Shown here: positions 1 through 7,048 of the stretch, in pieces
Position numbering within the stretch: position 1 is the stretch's first letter
Layout: every line of letters begins with the position of its first letter
Source of the DNA: Pedosphaera sp.
GTDB taxonomy: Bacteria > Verrucomicrobiota > Verrucomicrobiae > Limisphaerales > Pedosphaeraceae
Assembly (NCBI GenBank): GCA_028293265.1
Contig: JAQGPB010000587.1
Coordinates: 1 to 8,856, forward strand
DNA: 8,856 bases
Direction of reading: 5' to 3'
Made by a program: the position numbers and the translations under genes
The notes under the pieces: generated by a model
The model's input: the letters and a program-made list of their open reading frames with translations, nothing else
Told to the model about the DNA's origin: nothing
Database searches by the model: none

Positions 1-54
1 TGACAAGGGGGCAGAGAACTGGGGTTGCGCCAGAGAGATCAATGTTTACAACTG

Positions 55-687
55 TTAGAAATCCGCCGCCAATTTTTTTGCCTGCTCCTGGCCACGCGCG
101 ATGCTCGCTTCCCCCTTCTCTTTCCCGCCCCACGTCGTGCCTTCCACCACCAGCGTGAGGACTTCCTTGACCCCGATAAACTTCAGCCAGAAATCAATGT
201 ATCTTTTCTGATGGTCAAACCGGGAAGCGGGCGTCGGCGAGTCTTCCGCGTAGGTCCCGCCCCGCGCATAGACGACGAAGGCGCGGGGGGTTTTGAGCAA
301 AGGGCCGTACTCGTTGCCGTCATAGGTGAAGAGCATTCTGCGCTGGCAGACCAGATCAATCAATTGCTTGAGCTTGTAAGGGTAGGCGAAGTTCCACATG
401 GGCACGCCGAGCACGATGCGGTCCGCTTGCTGGAAGCGTGCCGCCAGCTCCTGGATTTTGTCCCAGACGGCGGTCTCGGCCGGGTCCATCGGTTCCTGGT
501 TCACGCCTTTGTACTTGGCCCCGATGGCCTCCTGGTCGAAGTCCGGCAGGTTTTCCTCCCAGATGTTCAGGGTGTCCACCATGACCCCAGGAGAAGCCTG
601 ACGGTAGGCTTCGAGGAAGGCGTTGGTGACGGCGATGGAGGCAGACTTGGATCCGCGCGGAGAGGATTGGATGTGGAGCAGACGCAT
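55..687 (-). CDS. azoR: FMN-dependent NADH-azoreductase / quinone oxidoreductase (AzoR family)
   Basis: Complete 210-residue protein, the usual length for AzoR (about 200). The family is a cytoplasmic, dimeric flavodoxin-fold flavoprotein that uses NAD(P)H to reduce quinones and azo compounds by two-electron transfer. Seen in the sequence: an N-terminal beta strand followed by the FMN-phosphate loop SPRGSKSAS (residues 9-17), the flavin-binding motif PMWNFAYPYKLKQLID (96-111), and an ARGG turn (141-144) at the place where the family has a second FMN-contacting loop. There is no signal peptide or membrane segment. The ATG at 687 is chosen because the fold starts immediately with MRLLHIQSSPRGS; a weak AAGG lies about 9 nt upstream. 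It is divergent from batD across a 302-nt gap. No terminator is visible in the 54 bases after the stop. The physiological substrate cannot be read from sequence; quinone detoxification is the likelier role in nature. Confidence 0.93.
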   Translation of the reverse strand: MRLLHIQSSPRGSKSASIAVTNAFLEAYRQASPGVMVDTLNIWEENLPDFDQEAIGAKYKGVNQEPMDPAETAVWDKIQELAARFQQADRIVLGVPMWNFAYPYKLKQLIDLVCQRRMLFTYDGNEYGPLLKTPRAFVVYARGGTYAEDSPTPASRFDHQKRYIDFWLKFIGVKEVLTLVVEGTTWGGKEKGEASIARGQEQAKKLAADF

Positions 688-814
688 GATCTTAAACCTT
701 GGTTGGATACCCGGCGGTATCAGTGAGTTCGGGAATCAGTCTAAGAGCGACGTCCCCTTTAATGCTGGTGAAGCCATAGCATGGATTCCGGTGAATTGCA
801 AGGGGTCAGCAAGG

Positions 815-843
815 TTGGCAGTGGCTCAGTTTTCCGGTATTAT
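815..843 (+). promoter_or_regulatory. Candidate sigma70-type promoter for batD-batE
   Basis: A -35-like box TTGGCA (815-820) and a -10-like box TATTAT (838-843) are separated by exactly 17 nt. Each box differs from the E. coli consensus (TTGACA, TATAAT) at one base. It points toward batD, whose start codon at 990 lies about 140 nt downstream, giving a fairly long leader that includes the 874-892 hairpin. The match is seen directly; activity is inferred, and housekeeping promoters in this lineage may not follow the E. coli consensus closely. Confidence 0.45.
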
Positions 844-873
844 TTTGTCGCCACGCCGTATGAGCGTCGTTTC

Positions 874-892
874 CGGCGGTCACAGACCGCCG
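874..892. repeat. Perfect short palindrome, likely dispersed repeat unit
   Basis: CGGCGGTC (874-881) and GACCGCCG (885-892) are exact inverse complements separated by ACA, giving an 8-bp GC-rich stem with a 3-nt loop. No run of T follows on either strand, so it is not a standard intrinsic terminator. The local sequence, read in one frame, gives a peptide like SGGHRPPLQ, which I recall as a recurring translation of intergenic repeats in environmental bacterial genomes; that memory is unverified. It lies between the candidate promoter and the batD start, so if transcribed it would form a hairpin in the 5' leader. Confidence 0.6.
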
Positions 893-989
893 CTACAGCC
901 AAATTGCTGCACCATTCCCCATCACTACCGCTGGACTCCCGGTGCCATAAGCGGTAAATCTCTTATGCCATGATCGTGATTTACGAAAA

Positions 990-2885
990 ATGCTTTTGAC
1001 GGCCAAACAACCGAACGCCGGTAAAGTCATGGGCCTTGTCCTCATGCTTGCCAGCTTGCTGGCCGGGATGGCTGGCCTCGCGCAACCTGCCCAGCCGCCT
1101 TCGCCGCTCCCTGTGCGGCCCGCGCCCGCGCCTTCCAACGGCGGGTTCACGGTCAACAGCCATCCGGTCTTCTCCGCGCCGTTCGCCCCCGATCCGTTCG
1201 ACAGCCTAGTGGCGTCGGCGGCTTCGTTCGACATTGATTCGCCCGTCGAGGCGCACGCGGAATTCGATCCCCCGACGGCGCCCGTGGGCGGGCGCGTCGT
1301 TTATCGCGTGGTGGTCACCGCGTTGGATGAATCGTTGACCATGCCCGACCAATTGCCCGTGCCGGCCGGCCTCGATCTGCACCCGGGCGGCCGCGGCCAG
1401 ACTTATCAGCCCACCGGCGGGATGAAATTGCGTCCGCTGACGACCATCATTTACCGCGCCACCGTCACCAACACCGGGACGTTCACCATCCCCGCGTTCG
1501 ACCTCACCGCGTATGGCAAAACCATCAAGGTCCCGGAGGCGAGCCTCAGCGTGGTGCCGTCCGGGGCCGCCGTCGACCACGAACCGCCGCGCCTGCTGCT
1601 GGACCTGCCGCCGGGCGATTGTTACGTCGGCCAGTTGCTGCGCATTCCCGTCATCCTCCCCTCGCCGCCCGGCGGCGGCATCATGTTCCTGTCGCACACG
1701 CACATCACCGGCGATTTCATTTTCTCGGAACAATTTTACATGGGCATGCGCGTCGAGAATGTGCAGCATGATGGCAAAAGTTTCCCCGCCTCGGTCGAAG
1801 ACGTCCTCATCACCCCGTTGCGCGAAGGCCCGCAGGAATTGCTCGCCCAGGGCAACGCGCAAAACAGCATCCTCGTGGATTCCGACCCGGTCACGCTGGA
1901 TGTGAAACCGCTGCCGACGAAAGGCGTGCTGCCCGGCTTTACCGGCGCGGTCGGCAGTTTCCAGGCCGAACCGCCCACCGCCACGCCCGCCGAAGTCCGC
2001 GCGGGCGAGCCGCTGACCCTGACGGTGCTGATTCGCGGCGAAGGCAATCTCGGCCGGCTGATTCCGCCGCGCGTGCCGGCCCTGCGCGAGTGGCAGAGTT
2101 TCCCGCCCGTGGGTGAAACCACTTCGTCGGCCGCCATCCAACAACGCGGTTTTGCCAGTTTCAGATACACGCTGATTCCCCTCAGCGACAAAATTAAAGC
2201 CACGCCCGAAATTCCGTTCAGCTATTTTGATCCGCGCCAAAAAGCCTACGTCGCGATGAACATCCCCGCCGCGCCCATCAACGTCCTGCCCGGCGCGCCC
2301 GGTTTCCAGGCCAGTTTGCCCCCGCTCGAAACCCCGCCCACCGACCCCGAGGACGCCACCCGCGAAAAAGAACCGGTGTTCACCGGCCTGATGCAGAAAC
2401 CGGGCTTCGCCGCGAGCAGCCTTATGCCATCGCAGCAACGCTGGTGGTTCCTGGCCTTGCAAATATTGCCTGCCGCGATTATCGGCGGCTTATGGGCCTG
2501 GGACCGCCGTCGCCGCTTTCTCGAACAGCATCCCGAGGTCGTCCTCAAACGCCGTGCCCGCCGCGGCTTGCGCCGACAGCTCCAGCTCGCCCGCCGCGCC
2601 GCCGCCGCCCGCGATGCCGCCGGCTTCGTGACCGGTGCCGCGAACGCCCTGCGCGAAGCCTGCGCCCCGCACCTCGCCGCCCATCCCGGCGCGTTGGTCT
2701 TTGCCGATGTATTGCAGGAATTGCCCGCCCCTCGCCGCCAAGGCCCTTCCGCCGAAATCATCCGCCGCCTGTTCGTCGCCGCCGACGCGCTGCGCTTCGG
2801 CGGGCCGGTCAGGGAAGGGACTGATCTGCTCGCGCTGCAGCCGGAACTGGAACAGGTGCTGGCAGAATTGAGGACAAGATTGTGA
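990..2885 (+). CDS. batD: BatD-like membrane protein (oxygen tolerance / Bat family)
   Basis: 631 residues, in the usual range for BatD. An N-terminal signal peptide (about 1-31: Lys in the n-region, hydrophobic 14-30, likely cleavage after GLA) is followed by a Pro-rich linker and a large extracytoplasmic part with repeated beta-rich Ig-like segments (about 80-190, 195-305 and 320-435). The third contains the family-type pattern VLPGFTGAVGSF (313-324) and GEPLTLTVLIRGEGNLGRLI (339-358). One transmembrane helix lies at about 485-504, followed by DRRRR and a basic, helical cytoplasmic tail (505-631). Bat proteins are linked to aerotolerance and envelope stress; BatD's molecular job is not established. 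M1 at 990 is preferred, but M14 (1029) would give a shorter n-region of the same signal peptide, and neither has a strong ribosome site. It is followed 10 nt later by batE. No VWA gene (batA/batB), MoxR or DUF58 gene precedes it in this window. Confidence 0.85.
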   Translation: MLLTAKQPNAGKVMGLVLMLASLLAGMAGLAQPAQPPSPLPVRPAPAPSNGGFTVNSHPVFSAPFAPDPFDSLVASAASFDIDSPVEAHAEFDPPTAPVGGRVVYRVVVTALDESLTMPDQLPVPAGLDLHPGGRGQTYQPTGGMKLRPLTTIIYRATVTNTGTFTIPAFDLTAYGKTIKVPEASLSVVPSGAAVDHEPPRLLLDLPPGDCYVGQLLRIPVILPSPPGGGIMFLSHTHITGDFIFSEQFYMGMRVENVQHDGKSFPASVEDVLITPLREGPQELLAQGNAQNSILVDSDPVTLDVKPLPTKGVLPGFTGAVGSFQAEPPTATPAEVRAGEPLTLTVLIRGEGNLGRLIPPRVPALREWQSFPPVGETTSSAAIQQRGFASFRYTLIPLSDKIKATPEIPFSYFDPRQKAYVAMNIPAAPINVLPGAPGFQASLPPLETPPTDPEDATREKEPVFTGLMQKPGFAASSLMPSQQRWWFLALQILPAAIIGGLWAWDRRRRFLEQHPEVVLKRRARRGLRRQLQLARRAAAARDAAGFVTGAANALREACAPHLAAHPGALVFADVLQELPAPRRQGPSAEIIRRLFVAADALRFGGPVREGTDLLALQPELEQVLAELRTRL

Positions 2886-2886
2886 G

Positions 2887-3018
2887 AAGCACCCAATGAC
2901 TAATGACGAAATACCCAAAGAAGCACCAAGCTCCAAACTATCATTGGTAGAATCCCGGGCATTGGTGCTTGAGATTTCGTCATTCTTTGGGTGTTTGGGT
3001 AGTTGGGTATTTGGGTGT
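2887..3018. repeat. Imperfect palindromic repeat with 8-nt tandem tail, overlapping the start of batE
   Basis: Inverted arms seen directly: AATGACGAAAT (2902-2912) pairs with ATTTCGTCATT (2974-2984); AAGCACCAA (2921-2929) pairs with TTGGTGCTT (2962-2970); ACCCAAAGAA (2913-2922) also matches TTCTTTGGGT (2983-2992) in inverse orientation. The centre holds CCCGGG (2954-2959). The right side continues as four degenerate 8-nt units TTTGGGTG, TTTGGGTA, GTTGGGTA, TTTGGGTG (2986-3017). The AT-rich, low-complexity composition differs sharply from the GC-rich genes on both sides. It resembles the short palindromic intergenic repeats common in some Verrucomicrobia and Planctomycetes; the family assignment is from memory. 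Exact borders are uncertain. Confidence 0.75.
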
Positions 3019-3735
3019 TTCCCCTTGGTAATTATCTTGGCTTCGACGCTGAATTGCACCGCCACGTCTTCAGTTCAAGAATTATTCACGGGCGGTTCGC
3101 AAGCGTACGCCACCGGGAAATACGAAGCTGCCGCGGCGAGTTTCATTGAAGCCGCCGAAGCCGCGCCCGCGCCGGGCACGCTGCATAATCTCGGCAACGC
3201 CGAATGGCAATTGGGCCACACCGGCCCGGCCATCCTCGCCTGGGAACGCGCGCAATGGCTCGATCCCTTCAGCCCCAACCCGCGCGCCAACCTGCGTTAC
3301 GCCCGCAAGGCCCGCCTGCTCGAAGCCCCCGATCTCGGCTGGTTCGAGATTTGTTCGACGTGGCTGCCCGCCAATGCCTGGCCGTGGATTGCCAGCTTCA
3401 GCCTATGGCTCGCCATCGCGCTGGTTATTTTTCCCGGCGTCTTCCGCTGGCGCAAGGCGAGCTGGCAGCAGGCGCTCGCCGCGGCGGGCTTCGCCATTTT
3501 TCTGCTCACGATTCCCGCGTTGATCGGCATTCAGAGCCGCACGAAACTCGGCGTCATCCTGCCGCGCAACGTCAATTTGTGCCTTACCCCGACCAGCGAG
3601 GCCCAGCCCATCGCGCGGCTCGCCGCCGGTGAAATCGTCCGTCTCGAACGCGAGCGCGGCAAATATCTTTTCGTCCGCACCTCGACTGCCTCGGGCTGGA
3701 TTGCCCGCTCCCAATTCAGTCTCATCGCGCGGTGA
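2896..3735 (+). CDS. batE: BatE-like TPR / SH3 membrane protein
   Basis: 279 residues as drawn from the ATG at 2896. Two TPR units (about 62-92 and 94-127) contain the family-typical LHNLGNAEWQLGHTGPAILA (96-115) followed by WERAQWLDP. Then come two transmembrane helices (about 162-184 and 190-212) and an SH3-like C-terminal domain (about 217-279, with GEIVRLERERGKYLFVRT and GWIARSQF). This TPR-2TM-SH3 order is that of BatE-like proteins, and the position right after batD agrees. The first 50-60 residues are odd: they are encoded by the palindromic repeat and read as a hydrophobic stretch ending in LASTLNC (48-54), which could act as a signal peptide or even a lipobox with Cys54. Start choice is therefore open: ATG 2896 has only a weak GAGAAG upstream, and GTG at 2965 (Val24) would give a compact signal peptide. 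The stop codon lies inside the 3' end of cusA on the opposite strand. Confidence 0.8.
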   Translation: MTNDEIPKEAPSSKLSLVESRALVLEISSFFGCLGSWVFGCFPLVIILASTLNCTATSSVQELFTGGSQAYATGKYEAAAASFIEAAEAAPAPGTLHNLGNAEWQLGHTGPAILAWERAQWLDPFSPNPRANLRYARKARLLEAPDLGWFEICSTWLPANAWPWIASFSLWLAIALVIFPGVFRWRKASWQQALAAAGFAIFLLTIPALIGIQSRTKLGVILPRNVNLCLTPTSEAQPIARLAAGEIVRLERERGKYLFVRTSTASGWIARSQFSLIAR

Positions 3736-6700
3736 CCTCAGCCGGATGCGTCGTCCGTGGCAATGAGCGCTGCCGCCAGAAAACATAGATGACCGGATAC
3801 AACAGCAGTTCGAGAATGGCGGAAGTCACCACGCCGCCAATCATCGGCGCGGCGATACGTTTCATCACGTCGGCTCCGGCCTGGGTCGTGGGTGACCACA
3901 TGATGGGCAGCAGCCCAAAAAGAATCGCGCAAACCGTCATGATTTTGGGCCGGATACGTTGCACCGCGCCTTCGACCACCGCGTCATGCAGGTCGGCCAT
4001 GGTGGCCATTTTTCCCTGGGAGCGAAATTTTTCCCACGCATGATCGAGATAGAGCAGCATCACCACGCCGGTTTCCGCATCCAACCCCGCCAGGGCAATC
4101 AAGCCCACCGCCACCGCAACGCTCAGGTTGTAGTGCAACAAATAGAGCAGCCAGAAAGCACCCACGAGGGAGAATGGGACGGCCAGGAAGACAATGATGG
4201 TTTTGATGACCGACTTGGTATTGAGAAATATCAGGACGAAAATGATCAGCAGCGTGAAGGGTATCACGATTTTCAATCGTTGTTTCGCGGCCTGGATATA
4301 TTCGAACTGGCCCGCCCACTGGATGTAATATCCGGGCGGAAATTTCACCTGCTCATTGATCTTTCGGGCGGCTTTTTCCACATAACTGCCGATGTCGCTG
4401 GTCGTCGGGTCAACAAAGACAAAGCCGACCAACTGCCCGTTCTCGTCGCGAATGGAAGGTGGTCCGGTCCGGTAACGAATGTCCGCCAGCATGGAGAGCG
4501 GAATCTGGGTGGCCATGGTGCTGGTGGGTTCGGTTGCTGCCCCATTTCCACCCTGCCCCATTCCCGCGGTGTTTGCGCCGCCTGCTGCGTCCGCACCGGA
4601 TTTTGAATTCATTGGAGTCGGCACCAAAACGCGCTTGAGAGCGTCCAAATCGTCCCGATAGTCGCGGGCATACCGGACGCTGATGGGATAACGCTCCCGG
4701 CCTTCGACAGTCATGGAGATCGTCTTGCCGCCGATCGCGGTTTCAATGACGTCGTTGATGTCCCCGACCGTCAGGCCGTAGCGGGCGGCGGCTTCCCGGT
4801 TCGGGGTGATGTCAAGAAAGTAACCGCCGGTGGTGCGCTCGGCAAAAACGCTGCGCGTGTCCGGGAAATCCGTGAGAGCCTTTTCGATTTGTACTGACAC
4901 ATCCTGGATTTGCTTCAAGTCCGGCCCAAAAACTTTTATGCCCAGCACGCTGCGGAATCCGGTGGTGAGCATCTCGGTGCGGGTCTGGATCGGCATCCAA
5001 AAAATGTTCGCCATGCCGGGGGTTTTGAGCTTGTCGTTCATCTCCGCGATGATTTTTTCCCAGGTCATGCCGGGACGCCATTGTTCGTGCGGTTTCAAGG
5101 TGACCACCGTTTCAAACATGGAGAGCGGCGCGGGGTCGGTGGGGGTTTCCGCCTGGCCGGCCTTGCCGAAGACCCGTTCCACTTCGGGAGTCTCCCGGAT
5201 GAGGCGATCCTGAATCTGCAGAATTTTGGTGGCCTCGTTGATGGACATGCCGGGGACGGCCGTGGGCATGAACAGAATGGTGCCCTCGTTGAGCGGCGGC
5301 ATGAATTCTGAGCCCAGCTTGAGGTAGGGAAACACCGTGGCGCCCATGATCAACAGGGCGGCAATCAGGGTGAGCCAGCGAAACCGCAGCACAAAATGGA
5401 CAAACGGCTGATAGACCCAGATGAGGAAGCGGTTCACCGGGTTCCTCGCCTCCGGCGTGATTTTTCCCCGGATCAATAACAGCATCAGCACCGGGACCAG
5501 CGTGACGCCCAAAAACGCGGCGAAGAACATGGCAAAGGTTTTGGTGTAAGCCAGCGGACTGAACAGGCGGCCCTCCTGCGCCTGGAGTGAAAAGACCGGA
5601 ATGAAGCTCACCGTGATAACGAGCAGCGAAAAGAACAGCGGACGGCCCACGTTTTGCGCCGCCGCGATGATGACGCGGGTTCGTTCCGCGCCGTCCGGTT
5701 CCCGGCCATGCTCATCCCGGAAATGCTCCAGTTGTTTGTGGGCATTCTCGACCATGATGATAGCGGCGTCCACCATCGCGCCAATGGCGATGGCGATGCC
5801 GCCCAGGGACATGATGTTGGAGGTCAATCCCAGCCAGTGCATCGGGAGGAACGAAAGCAGGATGGCGATGGGCAGCGTAATGATCGCGACCAGAGCCGAA
5901 CGGAAGTGCCACAGAAAAATGATGCAAACGAGGGCGACCACGATGCTTTCCTCGATCAATTTTTCCCGAAGCGTGGCGATGGAGCGTTTGATCAAATCGC
6001 TGCGGTCATAGGTGGGAACGACGTGAACGCCCTCGGGCAGGGACGGCTCGATTTCCTTGAGTTTCTTTTTCACCCCATCAATGACGGTCAGCGCATTTTC
6101 GCCATAGCGCATCACGACAATGCCGCCCACCACTTCGCCCTTGCCGTCCAGTTCGGCGACGCCGCGCCGCAGGTCGGGCCCGAGATGAACAAGGCCGACA
6201 TTACGAATATAAACCGGCGTACCGTTCACCACCTTGAGCGGAATGTTTTCGAGGTCGCCGATGCTTTTGATGTAGCCGCGCCCGCGCACGTAATATTCGG
6301 TGGAAGCGACCTCGAAAATCTTTCCGCCCACATCGGCGTTGGATTTGCGGATTTTATCAACCACATCCCCGATGGGAATGCCGTAGGCAGCGAGCTTGTT
6401 GGGATCGAGGTCCACCTGGTACTGTTTGACAAACCCGCCCACCGGCGCGACCTCGGCGACGCCTTGGACCGATTCCAGGGCGTAACGGAGGTTCCAATCC
6501 TGGATGGAGCGAAGTTCCGCGAGATTGTGTTTGCCGCTCTCATCCACGAGCGCATATTCAAAAACCCAGCCCACGCCCGTGGCATCGGGGCCGATGACGG
6601 GATTGACACCTTCGGGCAACATGCCCCGGACGGAATTCAAGTATTCAATCACCCGCGAGCGCGCCCAATAAATATCCGTGCCATCCTGGAAAATCACATA

Positions 6701-7036
6701 GACGAACGATTTGCCGAACATGGATTCGCCGCGCACGAATTTTACCTTCGGCGCGGCAATAAATTTCGTTGAAATTGGATACGTAATCTGATCCTCAACC
6801 AGGTCGGGCGAACGGCCTTCCCAATCCGTATAGACAATCACCTGCGCATCGCTCAAATCCGGGATGGCATCCAGCGGCGTGTTCCATAATCCCCATAGGC
6901 CCGCCGCGATGGCGAAGATCGTGAGAATGATGACCAGGAATTTATTCCGCGCGCTCGCGGCAATGACACGCTCAAGAAAGCCTTCGCCGGGCTTAGGCTC
7001 CGGACTGGCGGATGATGGTTCAGGCGGGTTCTGCAT
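3722..7036 (-). CDS. cusA: CusA-type heavy-metal RND transporter, Cu(I)/Ag(I) efflux
   Basis: 1104 residues; E. coli CusA has about 1047. It is the inner-membrane proton-driven pump of the Cus trimer. Seen: first membrane helix at 32-50 followed by NTPLDAIPDLSDAQVIVYTD (52-71); the helix-4 motif GAMVDAAIIMVENAHK (419-434) with Asp423, the CusA rather than CzcA form; Glu988 in GLDAETGVVML and Lys1031 in RIRPKIMT, matching the proton-relay residues of E. coli CusA (D405, E939, K984). Met590, Met640 and Met689 are spaced 50 and 49 residues apart, as are M573, M623 and M672 of E. coli CusA, supporting monovalent metal specificity. The extra length comes partly from a Pro-rich cytoplasmic N-terminus (1-18) and a low-complexity insert at about 808-842. 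The start ATG lies 12 nt after the cusB stop, without a clear Shine-Dalgarno, so coupled translation is likely. The 3' end overlaps batE by 14 nt. Confidence 0.96.
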   Translation of the reverse strand: MQNPPEPSSASPEPKPGEGFLERVIAASARNKFLVIILTIFAIAAGLWGLWNTPLDAIPDLSDAQVIVYTDWEGRSPDLVEDQITYPISTKFIAAPKVKFVRGESMFGKSFVYVIFQDGTDIYWARSRVIEYLNSVRGMLPEGVNPVIGPDATGVGWVFEYALVDESGKHNLAELRSIQDWNLRYALESVQGVAEVAPVGGFVKQYQVDLDPNKLAAYGIPIGDVVDKIRKSNADVGGKIFEVASTEYYVRGRGYIKSIGDLENIPLKVVNGTPVYIRNVGLVHLGPDLRRGVAELDGKGEVVGGIVVMRYGENALTVIDGVKKKLKEIEPSLPEGVHVVPTYDRSDLIKRSIATLREKLIEESIVVALVCIIFLWHFRSALVAIITLPIAILLSFLPMHWLGLTSNIMSLGGIAIAIGAMVDAAIIMVENAHKQLEHFRDEHGREPDGAERTRVIIAAAQNVGRPLFFSLLVITVSFIPVFSLQAQEGRLFSPLAYTKTFAMFFAAFLGVTLVPVLMLLLIRGKITPEARNPVNRFLIWVYQPFVHFVLRFRWLTLIAALLIMGATVFPYLKLGSEFMPPLNEGTILFMPTAVPGMSINEATKILQIQDRLIRETPEVERVFGKAGQAETPTDPAPLSMFETVVTLKPHEQWRPGMTWEKIIAEMNDKLKTPGMANIFWMPIQTRTEMLTTGFRSVLGIKVFGPDLKQIQDVSVQIEKALTDFPDTRSVFAERTTGGYFLDITPNREAAARYGLTVGDINDVIETAIGGKTISMTVEGRERYPISVRYARDYRDDLDALKRVLVPTPMNSKSGADAAGGANTAGMGQGGNGAATEPTSTMATQIPLSMLADIRYRTGPPSIRDENGQLVGFVFVDPTTSDIGSYVEKAARKINEQVKFPPGYYIQWAGQFEYIQAAKQRLKIVIPFTLLIIFVLIFLNTKSVIKTIIVFLAVPFSLVGAFWLLYLLHYNLSVAVAVGLIALAGLDAETGVVMLLYLDHAWEKFRSQGKMATMADLHDAVVEGAVQRIRPKIMTVCAILFGLLPIMWSPTTQAGADVMKRIAAPMIGGVVTSAILELLLYPVIYVFWRQRSLPRTTHPAEVTAR

Positions 7037-7048
7037 AAATCAAAGCCG

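Larger units (their letters stand above)
688..989. other. Divergent intergenic region, azoR to batD
   Basis: This stretch of 302 bases has no convincing gene. Short open frames cross it, but none has a ribosome site or a recognisable protein. It must hold the promoters of azoR (leftward) and batD (rightward). The middle part contains a good rightward sigma70-like candidate at 815-843. The right part contains a perfect GC-rich hairpin at 874-892 that does not resemble a terminator, because no T-run follows. Bases 688-840 are visibly less GC-rich than the flanking genes, as expected for a regulatory region. No riboswitch or clear operator was recognised. Confidence 0.7.

Noticed and set aside
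1..54. Possible terminator or gene fragment after azoR
   Set aside because: No stem-loop with T-run and no recognisable coding sequence in these 54 bases.
754..798. Leftward promoter for azoR (TTGCAA, 17 nt, TATGGC on the minus strand)
   Set aside because: The -10 box matches only half of the consensus, so it is too weak to list, although azoR must have a promoter somewhere in 688-989.
947..966. ATAAG ... CTTAT inverted repeat just before batD, considered as an operator
   Set aside because: Only five bases per arm with a 10-nt gap; easily a chance match.
1206..2462. Long open frame of 418 codons on the minus strand opposite batD
   Set aside because: The composition is Arg/Gly/His-rich and low in hydrophobic order. 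The opposite strand has the signal peptide, Ig-like segments and membrane helix expected of BatD.
2893..3018. Palindrome considered as a CRISPR unit, attachment site or intrinsic terminator of batD
   Set aside because: No spaced identical repeats, no integrase nearby, and no T-run after the stem. The coding frame of batE continues through it.
5654..6772. Long open frame of 372 codons on the plus strand opposite cusA
   Set aside because: The translation is rich in His, Asp, Gln and Arg with no domain or hydrophobic pattern, as expected for the antisense of a GC-rich gene. The minus strand encodes a clear CusA across the whole stretch.
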